Shown here: positions 1 through 6,738 of the stretch, one piece after another
Layout of the letters: each line of letters starts with the position of its first letter
Position numbering within the stretch: the stretch's first letter is position 1
Origin: Chloracidobacterium sp. UBA6041
GTDB taxonomy: Bacteria; Acidobacteriota; Blastocatellia; Pyrinomonadales; Pyrinomonadaceae
Direction of reading: 5' to 3'
DNA length: 15,732 nt
Assembly: GCA_002427845.1 (NCBI GenBank)
Contig: DIYZ01000223.1
Location: 20,787 to 36,518 of the forward strand
Notes under the pieces: model-generated
What the model saw: only the letters and a program-made list of their open reading frames with translations
Database searches by the model: none
What the model was told of the DNA's origin: nothing
Translations under genes and position numbers: made by a program

Positions 1-17
1 TGCAAGGCCTATCTCTC

Positions 18-149
18 ACTGGGACCGCGGGCGTCTCGCCCGCAACGAGCGCGTCAGCGCGAGTAAGACGTTACATTGCGTCAACCTTCGTGGCGCACCG
101 CAGCGAGAGCTGCGCTGTCGCCAGCGGGCGAGACGCCCGCGCTCCCAGT
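18..149. repeat. REPIN-like inverted palindrome pair, element A
   Basis: Two 26-bp arms (18-43 and 124-149) are inverted copies of each other and match at 25 of 26 positions. Each arm carries its own palindrome built on GCGGGCG with a 3-nt centre and CGCCCGC (27-43 and 124-140). This layout, two palindromes in opposite orientation about 80 bp apart, is that of a REPIN or BIME element. Such elements are normally mobilised in trans by a RAYT (REP-associated Y1 transposase) encoded elsewhere; none is present here. It lies just beyond the 3' end of the dehydrogenase gene and could also stabilise or terminate its transcript. Confidence 0.75.
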
Positions 150-166
150 TAAGAGCGATGCTCTTA
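150..166. other. Small perfect hairpin downstream of the dehydrogenase gene
   Basis: TAAGAGC at 150-156 and GCTCTTA at 160-166 form a perfect 7-bp stem with a 3-nt loop, about 70 nt past the stop codon of the minus-strand dehydrogenase gene and touching element A. No U-run follows on the minus strand, so it is not a convincing intrinsic terminator by itself. It may be part of the repeat structure. The rest of 167-236 shows nothing recognisable. Confidence 0.35.
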
Positions 167-236
167 GCCAAAGGAAGCCTCTGCTTATAAACTGCCTCCG
201 CCACCACCTACAACTAAGCGAACGCCCCGGCGACAA

Positions 237-1292
237 TTACGTCATCATCGCCAGCATGTCTCGCGTGACAACATTCTCCAGTTGCTCGCCTTTACAGAAA
301 CGCACCACTTCTTCGACTGCTACCGCGCCGATAGCGCGACGCATTTCGATGCCGCCCGCCGCAATGTGCGGCGTGAGCAGTGCATTTGGAAGTCGGCGGA
401 GTTCGTGATCGGGCGGCAGGGGTTCCAACGGATCAGTCACGTCAAGCGCCGCTTTGATTCTTCCGGCGCGTAACTCAGACAGGAGTGCATCCATGTCAAC
501 GAGTCCACCGCGAGCAACGTTGATAAGGTATGCGCCGTCGGGCATCAGGCCGAGCCGGCGCTTGTCCAAAAGATTCCGCGTCTCGGGTGTCAATCCCGCT
601 GCCAGGACAACAACTGAGCATGAACTCAGGAGTTCATCCAAACCCAATAACTTTCCCCTGTGCGCGGCGACCGTTTCGGCAGTGCAGCAAGGATCGGTCA
701 CGAGGAGTTCGAGGCCCAGCGGCTCGACGAGCCGCGCGAAAGCTCTGCCGATGCGACCGAAACCGATCAGGCCGACCTTCCGACCACGCACTGTCTCGCC
801 ACAACTGACGTACTCATTCGTTCTGACCACTCCGGCGCGCATCTCGGCGGCGTAGTCGGGAAGCCTGCGGATCAATGTCAGCATCAACGCCAGCGCCATT
901 TCGGCAACCGGTGCCGCCATTGGCTCCGCCGCGTTTGTCACTGTGATGTGATCGAAAATCCCCTCCTCCATCCGTGACTTTACTTCTCCGCCACAATGCG
1001 CGATGAGACGCACGCGCGGCCGCGCGCCCAGCATTTCCATGCGCAGGAAGGGCGAATGCCACGTCGTCATAAGCACGTCGGCCTGGGCGATCTCCACGCG
1101 TAACTGTGGTGAGTCGTCGCGCCCGGCATGTTGAGACCACTCAGCGACTTCGCTCAAGCGAGCGCGCGCACTTTCGGGAAAGAAGTGTGTGAAAAGCACG
1201 TCGCTCGCGAGCACCAGCACGCGCGGCTGGGAGGGTCGGCCGGTCTGAACGCTTGAATGATTTCCTATGCTTTCCTTTTCGCTATTCATCAT
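237..1292 (-). CDS. D-2-hydroxyacid dehydrogenase (NAD-dependent)
   Basis: A 351-residue cytoplasmic oxidoreductase of the D-isomer 2-hydroxyacid dehydrogenase family, which interconverts 2-oxoacids and D-2-hydroxyacids with NAD(P)H. The nucleotide-binding GFGRIG motif is at residues 177-182, with Asp200 at the end of the next strand, which favours NAD over NADP. The catalytic residues are visible: Arg261 in NVARGG, Glu290 in LEPLP and His309 in TPHIA. One residue appears to be inserted before the Glu compared with the usual DPEPLP. The gene starts at the first of two adjacent ATGs with only a weak AGTAGGG upstream; the second ATG is an alternative. It is the last gene of the co-directional run and is separated from the isomerase gene by element B. 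The true substrate cannot be read from sequence; a 2-keto sugar acid or other hydroxyacid from the pathway is plausible. Confidence 0.88.
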   Translation of the reverse strand: MMNSEKESIGNHSSVQTGRPSQPRVLVLASDVLFTHFFPESARARLSEVAEWSQHAGRDDSPQLRVEIAQADVLMTTWHSPFLRMEMLGARPRVRLIAHCGGEVKSRMEEGIFDHITVTNAAEPMAAPVAEMALALMLTLIRRLPDYAAEMRAGVVRTNEYVSCGETVRGRKVGLIGFGRIGRAFARLVEPLGLELLVTDPCCTAETVAAHRGKLLGLDELLSSCSVVVLAAGLTPETRNLLDKRRLGLMPDGAYLINVARGGLVDMDALLSELRAGRIKAALDVTDPLEPLPPDHELRRLPNALLTPHIAAGGIEMRRAIGAVAVEEVVRFCKGEQLENVVTRDMLAMMT

Positions 1293-1315
1293 CCCTACTT
1301 TAAGGACGCTCTGAT

Positions 1316-1520
1316 CAAGTGTCTTCGACGCGTAGCGTCGGTATGAATTTAGCCCGGCGTTTCAACGCCGGGATTAGGTTGTTGCCTGTTCTCGTCGCGC
1401 AGCGACGATTGAATTCACCAGTTTCAGGCGTCGCTACGCGACGCGAACACCTCATTGGCCTTTCCCGGCCTTGAAAGGCCGGGCTAAATTCATACCGACG
1501 CTACGCGTCGAAAGCACTTG
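1316..1520. repeat. REPIN-like inverted repeat, element B
   Basis: Two 57-bp arms (1316-1372 and 1464-1520) are inverted copies matching at 53 of 57 positions. Each arm contains an outer hairpin CGACGC-GTA-GCGTCG (1326-1340 on the left), a linker GTATGAATTTAG, and an inner hairpin. The inner hairpins are CCCGGCG-TTTCAA-CGCCGGG on the left and, read in the same sense, CCCGGCC-TTTCAA-GGCCGGG on the right; the differing bases pair with each other. Between the arms are two more hairpins: CGTCGC-GCA-GCGACG (1393-1407) and GCGTCGC-TAC-GCGACGC (1428-1444). The element fills nearly all of the 240-bp gap between isomerase and dehydrogenase. It begins 12 bp past the isomerase stop codon in the direction of transcription, so it would be transcribed if the genes are an operon. 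Confidence 0.82.
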
Positions 1521-1532
1521 TTCAGAGCTTTC

Positions 1533-2399
1533 TCAAGGACATAACGCGGCATTGATACGCTCCTCAGCTGCGCCACCCTGCAAGATCGCCTTCATAGCCT
1601 TAACGAAATCCGGTAACGCGACCTCCGGTTCTTCGATCTCGGGGTGCCAATATTTCTCCCACTCAAAACTAACGTAGCCGTCGTATGGCAACCGGCGTAG
1701 TGCGTTCACCGCGTCGGTAAAGGAGACCCCGCCGCGCCCGGCTAACACGGGCAACCAGTGCTCATGACCCTTAACCGCACGCGCGTCGCGCAGATGGACG
1801 TGCGCGAGATAGGGACCGACTCCGCGCGCTGATTCTTCAATGGAATCTCCGGCCGCAACCGAATTCGCGACGTCCCAGATAAGCGCGACATTCGGGTGAT
1901 TCGCGAGCCTCATAATCTCCGCCGCGATGTAGCCGCGCGCAAAGTCGCCGTGCGTCTCCAATGCGACGCGCACACCGCAAGGAGCATGCTGGGCAACTTC
2001 ATGCAGACACGCGGCGATGTTGTCGCGCGTCTCATTCCGCGTTGCGCCTGTCTGAATTTTGTCGGGGAAAATGCGGATGAGCGGCGCGCCGAGAGCGGCG
2101 GCGAGTTCAGCGTGTCTGAGAGCTACCTCGACCTGCTTGCGTCGCTCGTCCGCGTCCCGGGAATCAAACGTGCATGAAGTGTCCACACAACAGATTGAGA
2201 GATTCTGGTCAGCTAGCCAACGACGCGTCGTCTCAACTGTTCCCGTCTGGAACTCGGGCCGCTTGAGCAGGTCAAGATCGCCGCCGATTGCGCGCAGCTC
2301 AACAGCCGCATAGCCGTAAGCGCGAGCAGCTTGCGCGATCCTCTCAAGCTCCCAATGCGGACACCCAAGTGTTGAAAACGCCAACTTCATCTGATTCAT
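1533..2399 (-). CDS. Sugar phosphate isomerase/epimerase (AP endonuclease 2 / xylose isomerase-like TIM barrel)
   Basis: A 288-residue protein of the xylose-isomerase-like TIM-barrel superfamily (PF01261 type), whose members isomerise or epimerise sugars, inositols or related compounds with a divalent metal. Metal-ligand positions can be seen: Glu148 in VALETHGD, Asp176 in LIWDVAN (Asn where many relatives have His), His200/His202 in AHVHLRD, and Glu246 in SFEWE. The C-terminal WHPEIEEPEVALPDF stretch resembles a subgroup I associate with planctomycete and acidobacterial sugar loci. The reading frame extends upstream to 2495, but that part lacks family features and runs through a decayed repeat. 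The ATG at 2399 is chosen because MNQMKLAFSTLGCP is a typical N-terminus; ATG 2390 is the alternative, and neither has a strong ribosome binding site. Its neighbours suggest a catabolic role; the substrate is unknown. Confidence 0.87.
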   Translation of the reverse strand: MNQMKLAFSTLGCPHWELERIAQAARAYGYAAVELRAIGGDLDLLKRPEFQTGTVETTRRWLADQNLSICCVDTSCTFDSRDADERRKQVEVALRHAELAAALGAPLIRIFPDKIQTGATRNETRDNIAACLHEVAQHAPCGVRVALETHGDFARGYIAAEIMRLANHPNVALIWDVANSVAAGDSIEESARGVGPYLAHVHLRDARAVKGHEHWLPVLAGRGGVSFTDAVNALRRLPYDGYVSFEWEKYWHPEIEEPEVALPDFVKAMKAILQGGAAEERINAALCP

Positions 2400-2515
2400 C
2401 GAGTCTTTAAGTACCTGGACATGGGTACGCCCAAAAAACCTCTCTTCGACGCGTAGCGCCCTGAGTTTAGCCTGACCTTCCAGAGTCCGTGTCAAAACGT
2501 CTATCCACCCTCAGG
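2400..2515. other. Intergenic region with a decayed copy of element B (2445-2472)
   Basis: This stretch upstream of the isomerase start holds TTCGACGCGTAGCG at 2445-2458, followed by a diverged piece ending in TTTAGCC. It matches the outer part of an element B arm with a short deletion and without the inner hairpin. The remainder shows no convincing promoter or ribosome binding site. The isomerase reading frame stays open through this stretch, but the repeat origin argues against it being coding. Confidence 0.5.
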
Positions 2516-2732
2516 TACGCCGAAGGCGTTCGCCAACTCCAGCCCAGGGTAACACCCTGGGTGAGTGCGTTCCGCGATGATCTTTCAAACCCTGAAAGGG
2601 TTGGCCAGCAGAGGCACGATCAATCTCGGATTTCTCCAGTTCTGGCCAACGCCTTCAGCGTTCCCTCCCTCTTAACCAACTCGTATCCCAGGGTGTTACC
2701 CTGGGCTGGAATTGGCGAACGCCTTCGGCGTA
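2516..2732. repeat. REPIN-like inverted repeat, element C
   Basis: Two 46-bp arms (2516-2561 and 2687-2732) are inverted copies matching at 45 of 46 positions. Each arm holds an outer hairpin ACGCC-GAA-GGCGT and an inner hairpin CCCAGGG-TAACA-CCCTGGG (2543-2561; mirror at 2687-2705). Nested inside are AACCC-TGAAA-GGGTT (2588-2602), AACGC-CTTCA-GCGTT (2648-2662) and an 8-bp inverted pair TTGGCCAG / CTGGCCAA (2601-2608 and 2642-2649). The element lies between the stop codon of the GH123-like gene (26 bp away) and the isomerase gene. No transposase is linked to it. Confidence 0.82.
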
Positions 2733-2758
2733 AGAGATCGAGTCTTACAGGGGGCCCG

Positions 2759-4576
2759 TTACTTTTTGCGCTTGTCATCCTTTGCGATAGCCTGCGCAAG
2801 GCTGTAACGCGCGCGCTCATACTCATTGCCCGTCTCGGCGAAGCCGATCGTACCCTTAGCATCGGAGAAGACACGCGGAACAACCGCTTGCAGTTCGTCA
2901 TTAATCAGCGAGTTCAAACCGAGCCGGCGCGCGAGCGTCAGGTACAGATGGTCTTGCAGGCCGCGCCGGAAGTTTGCGAGCTGAATAGTATTAATAGGTC
3001 CCGCGATACCCCGGTCTTGATCGGGATGTAGTTTTTCTTCACCAGGGTACATGAGTACTCCGTCGCCGTTAATATAGCCCTGATCGTTTACGGGTTTGTT
3101 TGGCTGCCCGCGATTATCGAAAGTGATTGGGTTGGCCCATACGTCCTGCCGGCGCTCGCCCACCTTCTGGCGATTGTGTTGCCAGTGAACGCCATTCCAG
3201 AAGAAGTAATTGTCTACGCCATGCTTGAAGGAGGCCCAGATTGTGGCGCGCGGATCGGTAGCCGGGGCGTCGATCACGATAGCGCCCGCGGCGGGGCGTC
3301 CGCCGTTATAGATCCAATACCTATGACCCCGCGAGCGCTCCTCCATTGCGCGCTCGATGTCGTAGCCAAGCGGTCCTGTATCCCAGATGTCGATCGAACC
3401 GTCGAGCTCTTTTACGTAGCGTTTGGTTACGAATGCCGGCAAGGCTTTTCCCGGCCCTGGATTGGAGTGAAGGTTATCGGCGAGTTTGCGAATGTAAGCA
3501 TACTCCGACCTTCCGGGCTCGTCCGGAAGGTAAAGGAAGGTCACCGCGTTAGGGAAATTGTGCGTGATGAAAGTCATCCACTCGTCGGCGTGTCGCCACG
3601 CGCTTGCGCGTTCATCGAAATCTTCGCCTGGCCCGTAGAAGGTGCGTGGGATTATTCGGTTTCCGACACCTTCTCCAGGCCCCTCGTAACCGAGCGCTTT
3701 CGTAAAGTCCTGGCCGTTAAAACGCCCCATCGCGGCTGTTGCCGTTTCAATGTTGTATTCGTGAACAAGTTCGATCCGCTGGCGATGTGCAAAGCGGTTG
3801 TATTGCGCATCGAGGTTGCGCCCCTGATACATGACGGGCTGCAAACTTTCGTAGTAGACCATCGCGTCCATGCTGTTCTGATCAGGCAACGTGAAATCAA
3901 AGAGCTCCAACTCAATTGGGATCGTCTGCTTCTGACCATCGGCATTGACATTGATTTGCCCCCGATAAATGCCGGCCGGAAGAGTTTTGTTGGTATAGAG
4001 TTCGATCCAAACCGCCTGGTTCTGCGAAGGTGCGACCTGAAGCGGAAAGCCGCCACGGCCAACCTTTGCATTCTCGGGAACCAACTGCACGGGCTTCCAC
4101 CCTGTCGGGTCTTTCGGCGCCACGGGAGAGCCCGGTTTAAAGACCCAGTCGGCGTGAGAGGCCGTCTCCACCTTCATGTAGTTGATGGAGAATAGTTGAA
4201 TCGGTCGTCCGACATAGTTCGTCGGGTCGAGCGCAGGTGGCGCGTAGGTGATCCTGGCCCTGCCGCTTTGCTGACGAAGTTCGGTCAGCGACACAGTCAA
4301 CCGTTGTATTCCGTCCGATCCAGCCTCTACGATCAACTGGAAGGCGATGATTTCGTTTCGCGCCCCGAAGATTTTTATCTTGTGGCCGTCCCAGGCGGAG
4401 TTAGCACTCTTGTTCGGGTTGTCGAGGTCGTCTCGCTCAACCTTCTCGCCATCATTGACAGCCCAGACGTGTCGCACGGAGGCCGACGCGCTGACCGGTA
4501 AAAGCAAGTGTGTAATAAGTAATAGCGCCGCCAGGCTTCCGACCTTCGCCACATTCATCGAAACCAATCTCCCCAT
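2759..4576 (-). CDS. Secreted GH123-like / DUF4091 glycoside hydrolase candidate
   Basis: A 605-residue exported protein. Residues 1-32 form a signal peptide: short basic start, hydrophobic AALLLITHLLLPV, then a small-residue cleavage region SASAS. An N-terminal beta-rich region is followed by the DUF4091/GH123 catalytic-type domain. Known GH123 enzymes are beta-N-acetylgalactosaminidases that use substrate-assisted catalysis with an adjacent Asp-Glu pair. Here FLYLPDEP places Asp352-Glu353 (DNA 3523-3518) at what looks like that position. The C-terminal GDGVLMYPG...PINTIQLANFRRGLQDHLYL stretch is typical of DUF4091. The open frame runs back to 4693, overlapping the symporter gene, but AAAGGAG at 4587-4581 and the signal peptide support ATG 4576 (ATG 4558 also possible). 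It sits 49 nt after the symporter gene, so the two are probably co-transcribed. Not every DUF4091 protein is a proven GalNAcase, so the substrate is inferred. Confidence 0.82.
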   Translation of the reverse strand: MGRLVSMNVAKVGSLAALLLITHLLLPVSASASVRHVWAVNDGEKVERDDLDNPNKSANSAWDGHKIKIFGARNEIIAFQLIVEAGSDGIQRLTVSLTELRQQSGRARITYAPPALDPTNYVGRPIQLFSINYMKVETASHADWVFKPGSPVAPKDPTGWKPVQLVPENAKVGRGGFPLQVAPSQNQAVWIELYTNKTLPAGIYRGQINVNADGQKQTIPIELELFDFTLPDQNSMDAMVYYESLQPVMYQGRNLDAQYNRFAHRQRIELVHEYNIETATAAMGRFNGQDFTKALGYEGPGEGVGNRIIPRTFYGPGEDFDERASAWRHADEWMTFITHNFPNAVTFLYLPDEPGRSEYAYIRKLADNLHSNPGPGKALPAFVTKRYVKELDGSIDIWDTGPLGYDIERAMEERSRGHRYWIYNGGRPAAGAIVIDAPATDPRATIWASFKHGVDNYFFWNGVHWQHNRQKVGERRQDVWANPITFDNRGQPNKPVNDQGYINGDGVLMYPGEEKLHPDQDRGIAGPINTIQLANFRRGLQDHLYLTLARRLGLNSLINDELQAVVPRVFSDAKGTIGFAETGNEYERARYSLAQAIAKDDKRKK

Positions 4577-4580
4577 TCCA

Positions 4581-4587
4581 CTCCTTT
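4581..4587 (-). promoter_or_regulatory. Ribosome binding site of the GH123-like gene
   Basis: AAAGGAG lies 4 nt upstream of the ATG at 4576. The spacing is a little short, but this is the only strong Shine-Dalgarno sequence near the signal-peptide start. It argues against the longer frame that overlaps the symporter gene. Confidence 0.6.
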
Positions 4588-4625
4588 GGACACCATTGTC
4601 CCTACCTATCCGCTGACACCCTTTC

Positions 4626-6377
4626 TCACTTCTCTTCCGCCACGAGGCTCGGCTCAGCTCCCTTCGGTATCGGCGCGGAGGCTTGTGGCGCACGACCAGC
4701 GGCGACGAAGGCTAAGCCGACGAGCGTTGTGACGACGGCGTAGATAGCTGTGATCATCCGGTCACGTCCCGGCGAACTCGCCAGCACGATCAAAAAACAA
4801 GCCAGACCCATTCCGGTTGTTACTTTTCCGACCAAGGCCAGCTGGCCTCGTCCCGAAAAACCTGTGGCTCCTAATTCAGTAGCGGTATTAATCGGCGTAT
4901 CGAGTTTCTTGAAGAAAGCGTTGACACGCTCAGCATCCTCGCTCGCTGGTTTGAACAACATGACCGGGACGAAGAATGCAACGGTTGTTGTGATTGCCGG
5001 GATGCCAATCAGGTAAGTCTCATTCAACCCCATACCAAGATGGCGGTTGAGATAGAAGTTCACAAATAGCGATGTAATCGCACCGACGACATATGCACAA
5101 ACGGCCGACCACCAAGGGCCGCGCCTGACCAGGAAGCCATAGAGCAGGGGTAGGCCGAGCGGAATCAGGAACATCGATTCGAGGATGAACAACAGCGTGA
5201 AGATGCCGGTCGCACCCTGGGCAAACAGCAGCGCGACGCCAATCATCACGACCCCCACACCAAGTGAAGTAATCCGGCTGGCCGTTAACATGTGGCGGTC
5301 GGAAGCGTCCTTGCGCAGATAGCCTTGATACAGGTCCTTGGCGAAGATGCCGGTGATGATGTGGTTGTGGGCTGACAACGAAGCCATCGATGAAGCCAGC
5401 ATCGCGGCCAGGAGCACACCGATCATCCCCGGCGGAAGTACGCGCATACCCATTGCGATGTAGGCGGCTTCCGAGGGCTGCCTTAGGCCGTTGGCTGTGG
5501 TACCGAGTTCGGGTAATGCAACCCGCGCGATTAGGGGCGGCAAGTAAAAAATGACACTCCCGATTGTGAAGAGGATCATGCAAAGAATGGCGATCCTTTT
5601 TGCTGACTGCTCAGTGTCGGCACAGAAATATCGTTGCGCGTTACCAAAATTGTTGTAGCCGGTCGTTTGAGAGATCGTATAGACGATGAGAAACAACCAG
5701 CCATACTCTCCTGCGAGTGGGTTGAAGAATCCCTGCGGTGCGTGCGCGACAAAGTTGCTGAAGCCGCCCACATTGGAAAGCGACAGCACCATTAGCATGC
5801 AGGCGATCGGAAAAAGAAACATGAACTGAAACATGTCCGTGAAGCAGACCGCCCAATAGCCACCAAGCGAGGTGTAGGCGAGGACCACCAGCCCGCAGAT
5901 AATCACCAGGTACTCGACCGGCACTCCCAACGCTACGGACATAAAGCTTGAGAGTGCGAAGAGCCTGACTGAGCCGAACATCAGCTGGCTTGGTCCAGTC
6001 AACCAGGAGAATGTTTTATGCGTGCCATCACCGAAGCGGCTGCGGATGTACTCGACTACGGTTGTAACGCGCGAGCGCCGCCAGGACTTCGCGAAAACAA
6101 TGTAGCCGAAGAAAAACGCAGGCACCGCCAACGCCATCAGGAAAACTCCGATTACGCCCTGGCGGTAGGCGAAGCCGGCCCCACCCGTGAAGGTCCAGAC
6201 CGAGAAGCCGGACATGAAGGAGGCCATTCCCGCGACCCACCACTCGACGCGGTTTCCGCCTTTGAGAAAATCCGTTCCGACCCGCATAAAGCGCATGAAG
6301 AAGGCGCCTACCCCCGCCATCAACAGCAGATAGCAGACCAACACGACGTAGTCTATGGTCTGTACTGAAGAGCGCAT
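4626..6377 (-). CDS. Sodium:solute symporter (SSS family)
   Basis: A 583-residue polytopic inner-membrane transporter that would import a small solute, probably a sugar or sugar derivative, with sodium. It has roughly 13-15 hydrophobic segments starting at residue 8. SSS hallmarks are the YTSLGGYWAVCFTDMFQF stretch (Gly172-Gly173, Asp181, Gln184) and ASSMASLSAHNHIITGIFAKDLYQ (328-351), the second family signature that carries serines of the sodium site. The length agrees with sugar-type SSS proteins. AAGGAG at 6389-6384 sits 6 nt before ATG 6377; the frame extends upstream to a TTG at 6419, but that part is not needed. It is followed closely by the GH123-like gene, and a 361-bp repeat-bearing gap separates it from the NagB-like gene. 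This neighbourhood suggests that its cargo is the product of the hydrolase. Confidence 0.93.
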   Translation of the reverse strand: MRSSVQTIDYVVLVCYLLLMAGVGAFFMRFMRVGTDFLKGGNRVEWWVAGMASFMSGFSVWTFTGGAGFAYRQGVIGVFLMALAVPAFFFGYIVFAKSWRRSRVTTVVEYIRSRFGDGTHKTFSWLTGPSQLMFGSVRLFALSSFMSVALGVPVEYLVIICGLVVLAYTSLGGYWAVCFTDMFQFMFLFPIACMLMVLSLSNVGGFSNFVAHAPQGFFNPLAGEYGWLFLIVYTISQTTGYNNFGNAQRYFCADTEQSAKRIAILCMILFTIGSVIFYLPPLIARVALPELGTTANGLRQPSEAAYIAMGMRVLPPGMIGVLLAAMLASSMASLSAHNHIITGIFAKDLYQGYLRKDASDRHMLTASRITSLGVGVVMIGVALLFAQGATGIFTLLFILESMFLIPLGLPLLYGFLVRRGPWWSAVCAYVVGAITSLFVNFYLNRHLGMGLNETYLIGIPAITTTVAFFVPVMLFKPASEDAERVNAFFKKLDTPINTATELGATGFSGRGQLALVGKVTTGMGLACFLIVLASSPGRDRMITAIYAVVTTLVGLAFVAAGRAPQASAPIPKGAEPSLVAEEK

Positions 6378-6383
6378 GCGGTT

Positions 6384-6389
6384 CTCCTT
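6384..6389 (-). promoter_or_regulatory. Ribosome binding site of the symporter gene
   Basis: A good AAGGAG lies 6 nt upstream of ATG 6377 and fixes this start over the upstream TTG at 6419. A small GGCGC/GCGCC stem lies just upstream of it. Confidence 0.7.
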
Positions 6390-6483
6390 GTTACACGGCG
6401 CGGGCAGCGCCGCAACCAAAAAACTTTCAAGCTAACTGAACTCAAACGTCAGGAGCTAAAGGTTCCTAGTTCGACTGCGGTTT

Positions 6484-6655
6484 TCACTCCGTTAGAAGTG
6501 AGATGTTTATAGGCCGGAGCGTAAAACCCAGTACCAACTCCGTTCGGAGGAGTGGAATTCAAGTAGAGCTTAAACACTCCAGAACCATTCCGCTCCTCCG
6601 AACGGAGCCGGAGGGGTCTTGCTCCTCTATCTATAAACATGTCACCCCTCACGGG
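6484..6655. repeat. REPIN-like inverted repeat, element D
   Basis: Two modular arms face each other. The left arm has a small hairpin TCACT...AGTGA (6484-6501), ATGTTTATAG (6503-6512), a 25-nt spacer, then CTCCGTTCGGAGGAG plus a TGGAAT tail (6538-6558). The right arm, in reverse, has a hairpin CCCCG-TGA-GGGG (6642-6655 region), the same ATGTTTATAG (6640-6631), a 23-nt spacer, then CTCCGTTCGGAGGAG plus a CGGAAT tail (6607-6587). The inner 21-bp blocks match at 20 of 21 positions, while the spacers have diverged. It occupies the middle of the gap 6378-6738 between the NagB-like and symporter genes. Nothing else recognisable was seen in that gap apart from the symporter ribosome binding site. 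Confidence 0.72.
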
Positions 6656-6738
6656 GCGAAACCCGTTAACTGATCCCGAACGAACGACGTTGAAATAAAG
6701 CGCCCTTGAGAGATTGGGGCGAAACACATTTTCCTTTT

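Noticed and set aside
1316..1520. CRISPR array or insertion sequence in the repeat-rich gaps
   Set aside because: The repeats are inverted pairs, not regularly spaced direct repeats, and no transposase or Cas gene is present.
2400..2495. N-terminal extension of the isomerase reading frame
   Set aside because: It runs through a decayed intergenic repeat and has no family similarity; the TIM-barrel start MKLAFSTLGCP is just after 2399.
3176..4195. Long plus-strand reading frame of 339 codons opposite the GH123-like gene
   Set aside because: It is antisense to a gene with clear domain motifs and a signal peptide; its translation shows no recognisable family features.
4577..4693. 39-residue N-terminal extension of the GH123-like protein
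   Set aside because: It overlaps the symporter gene and would bury the signal peptide; a Shine-Dalgarno sequence precedes ATG 4576.
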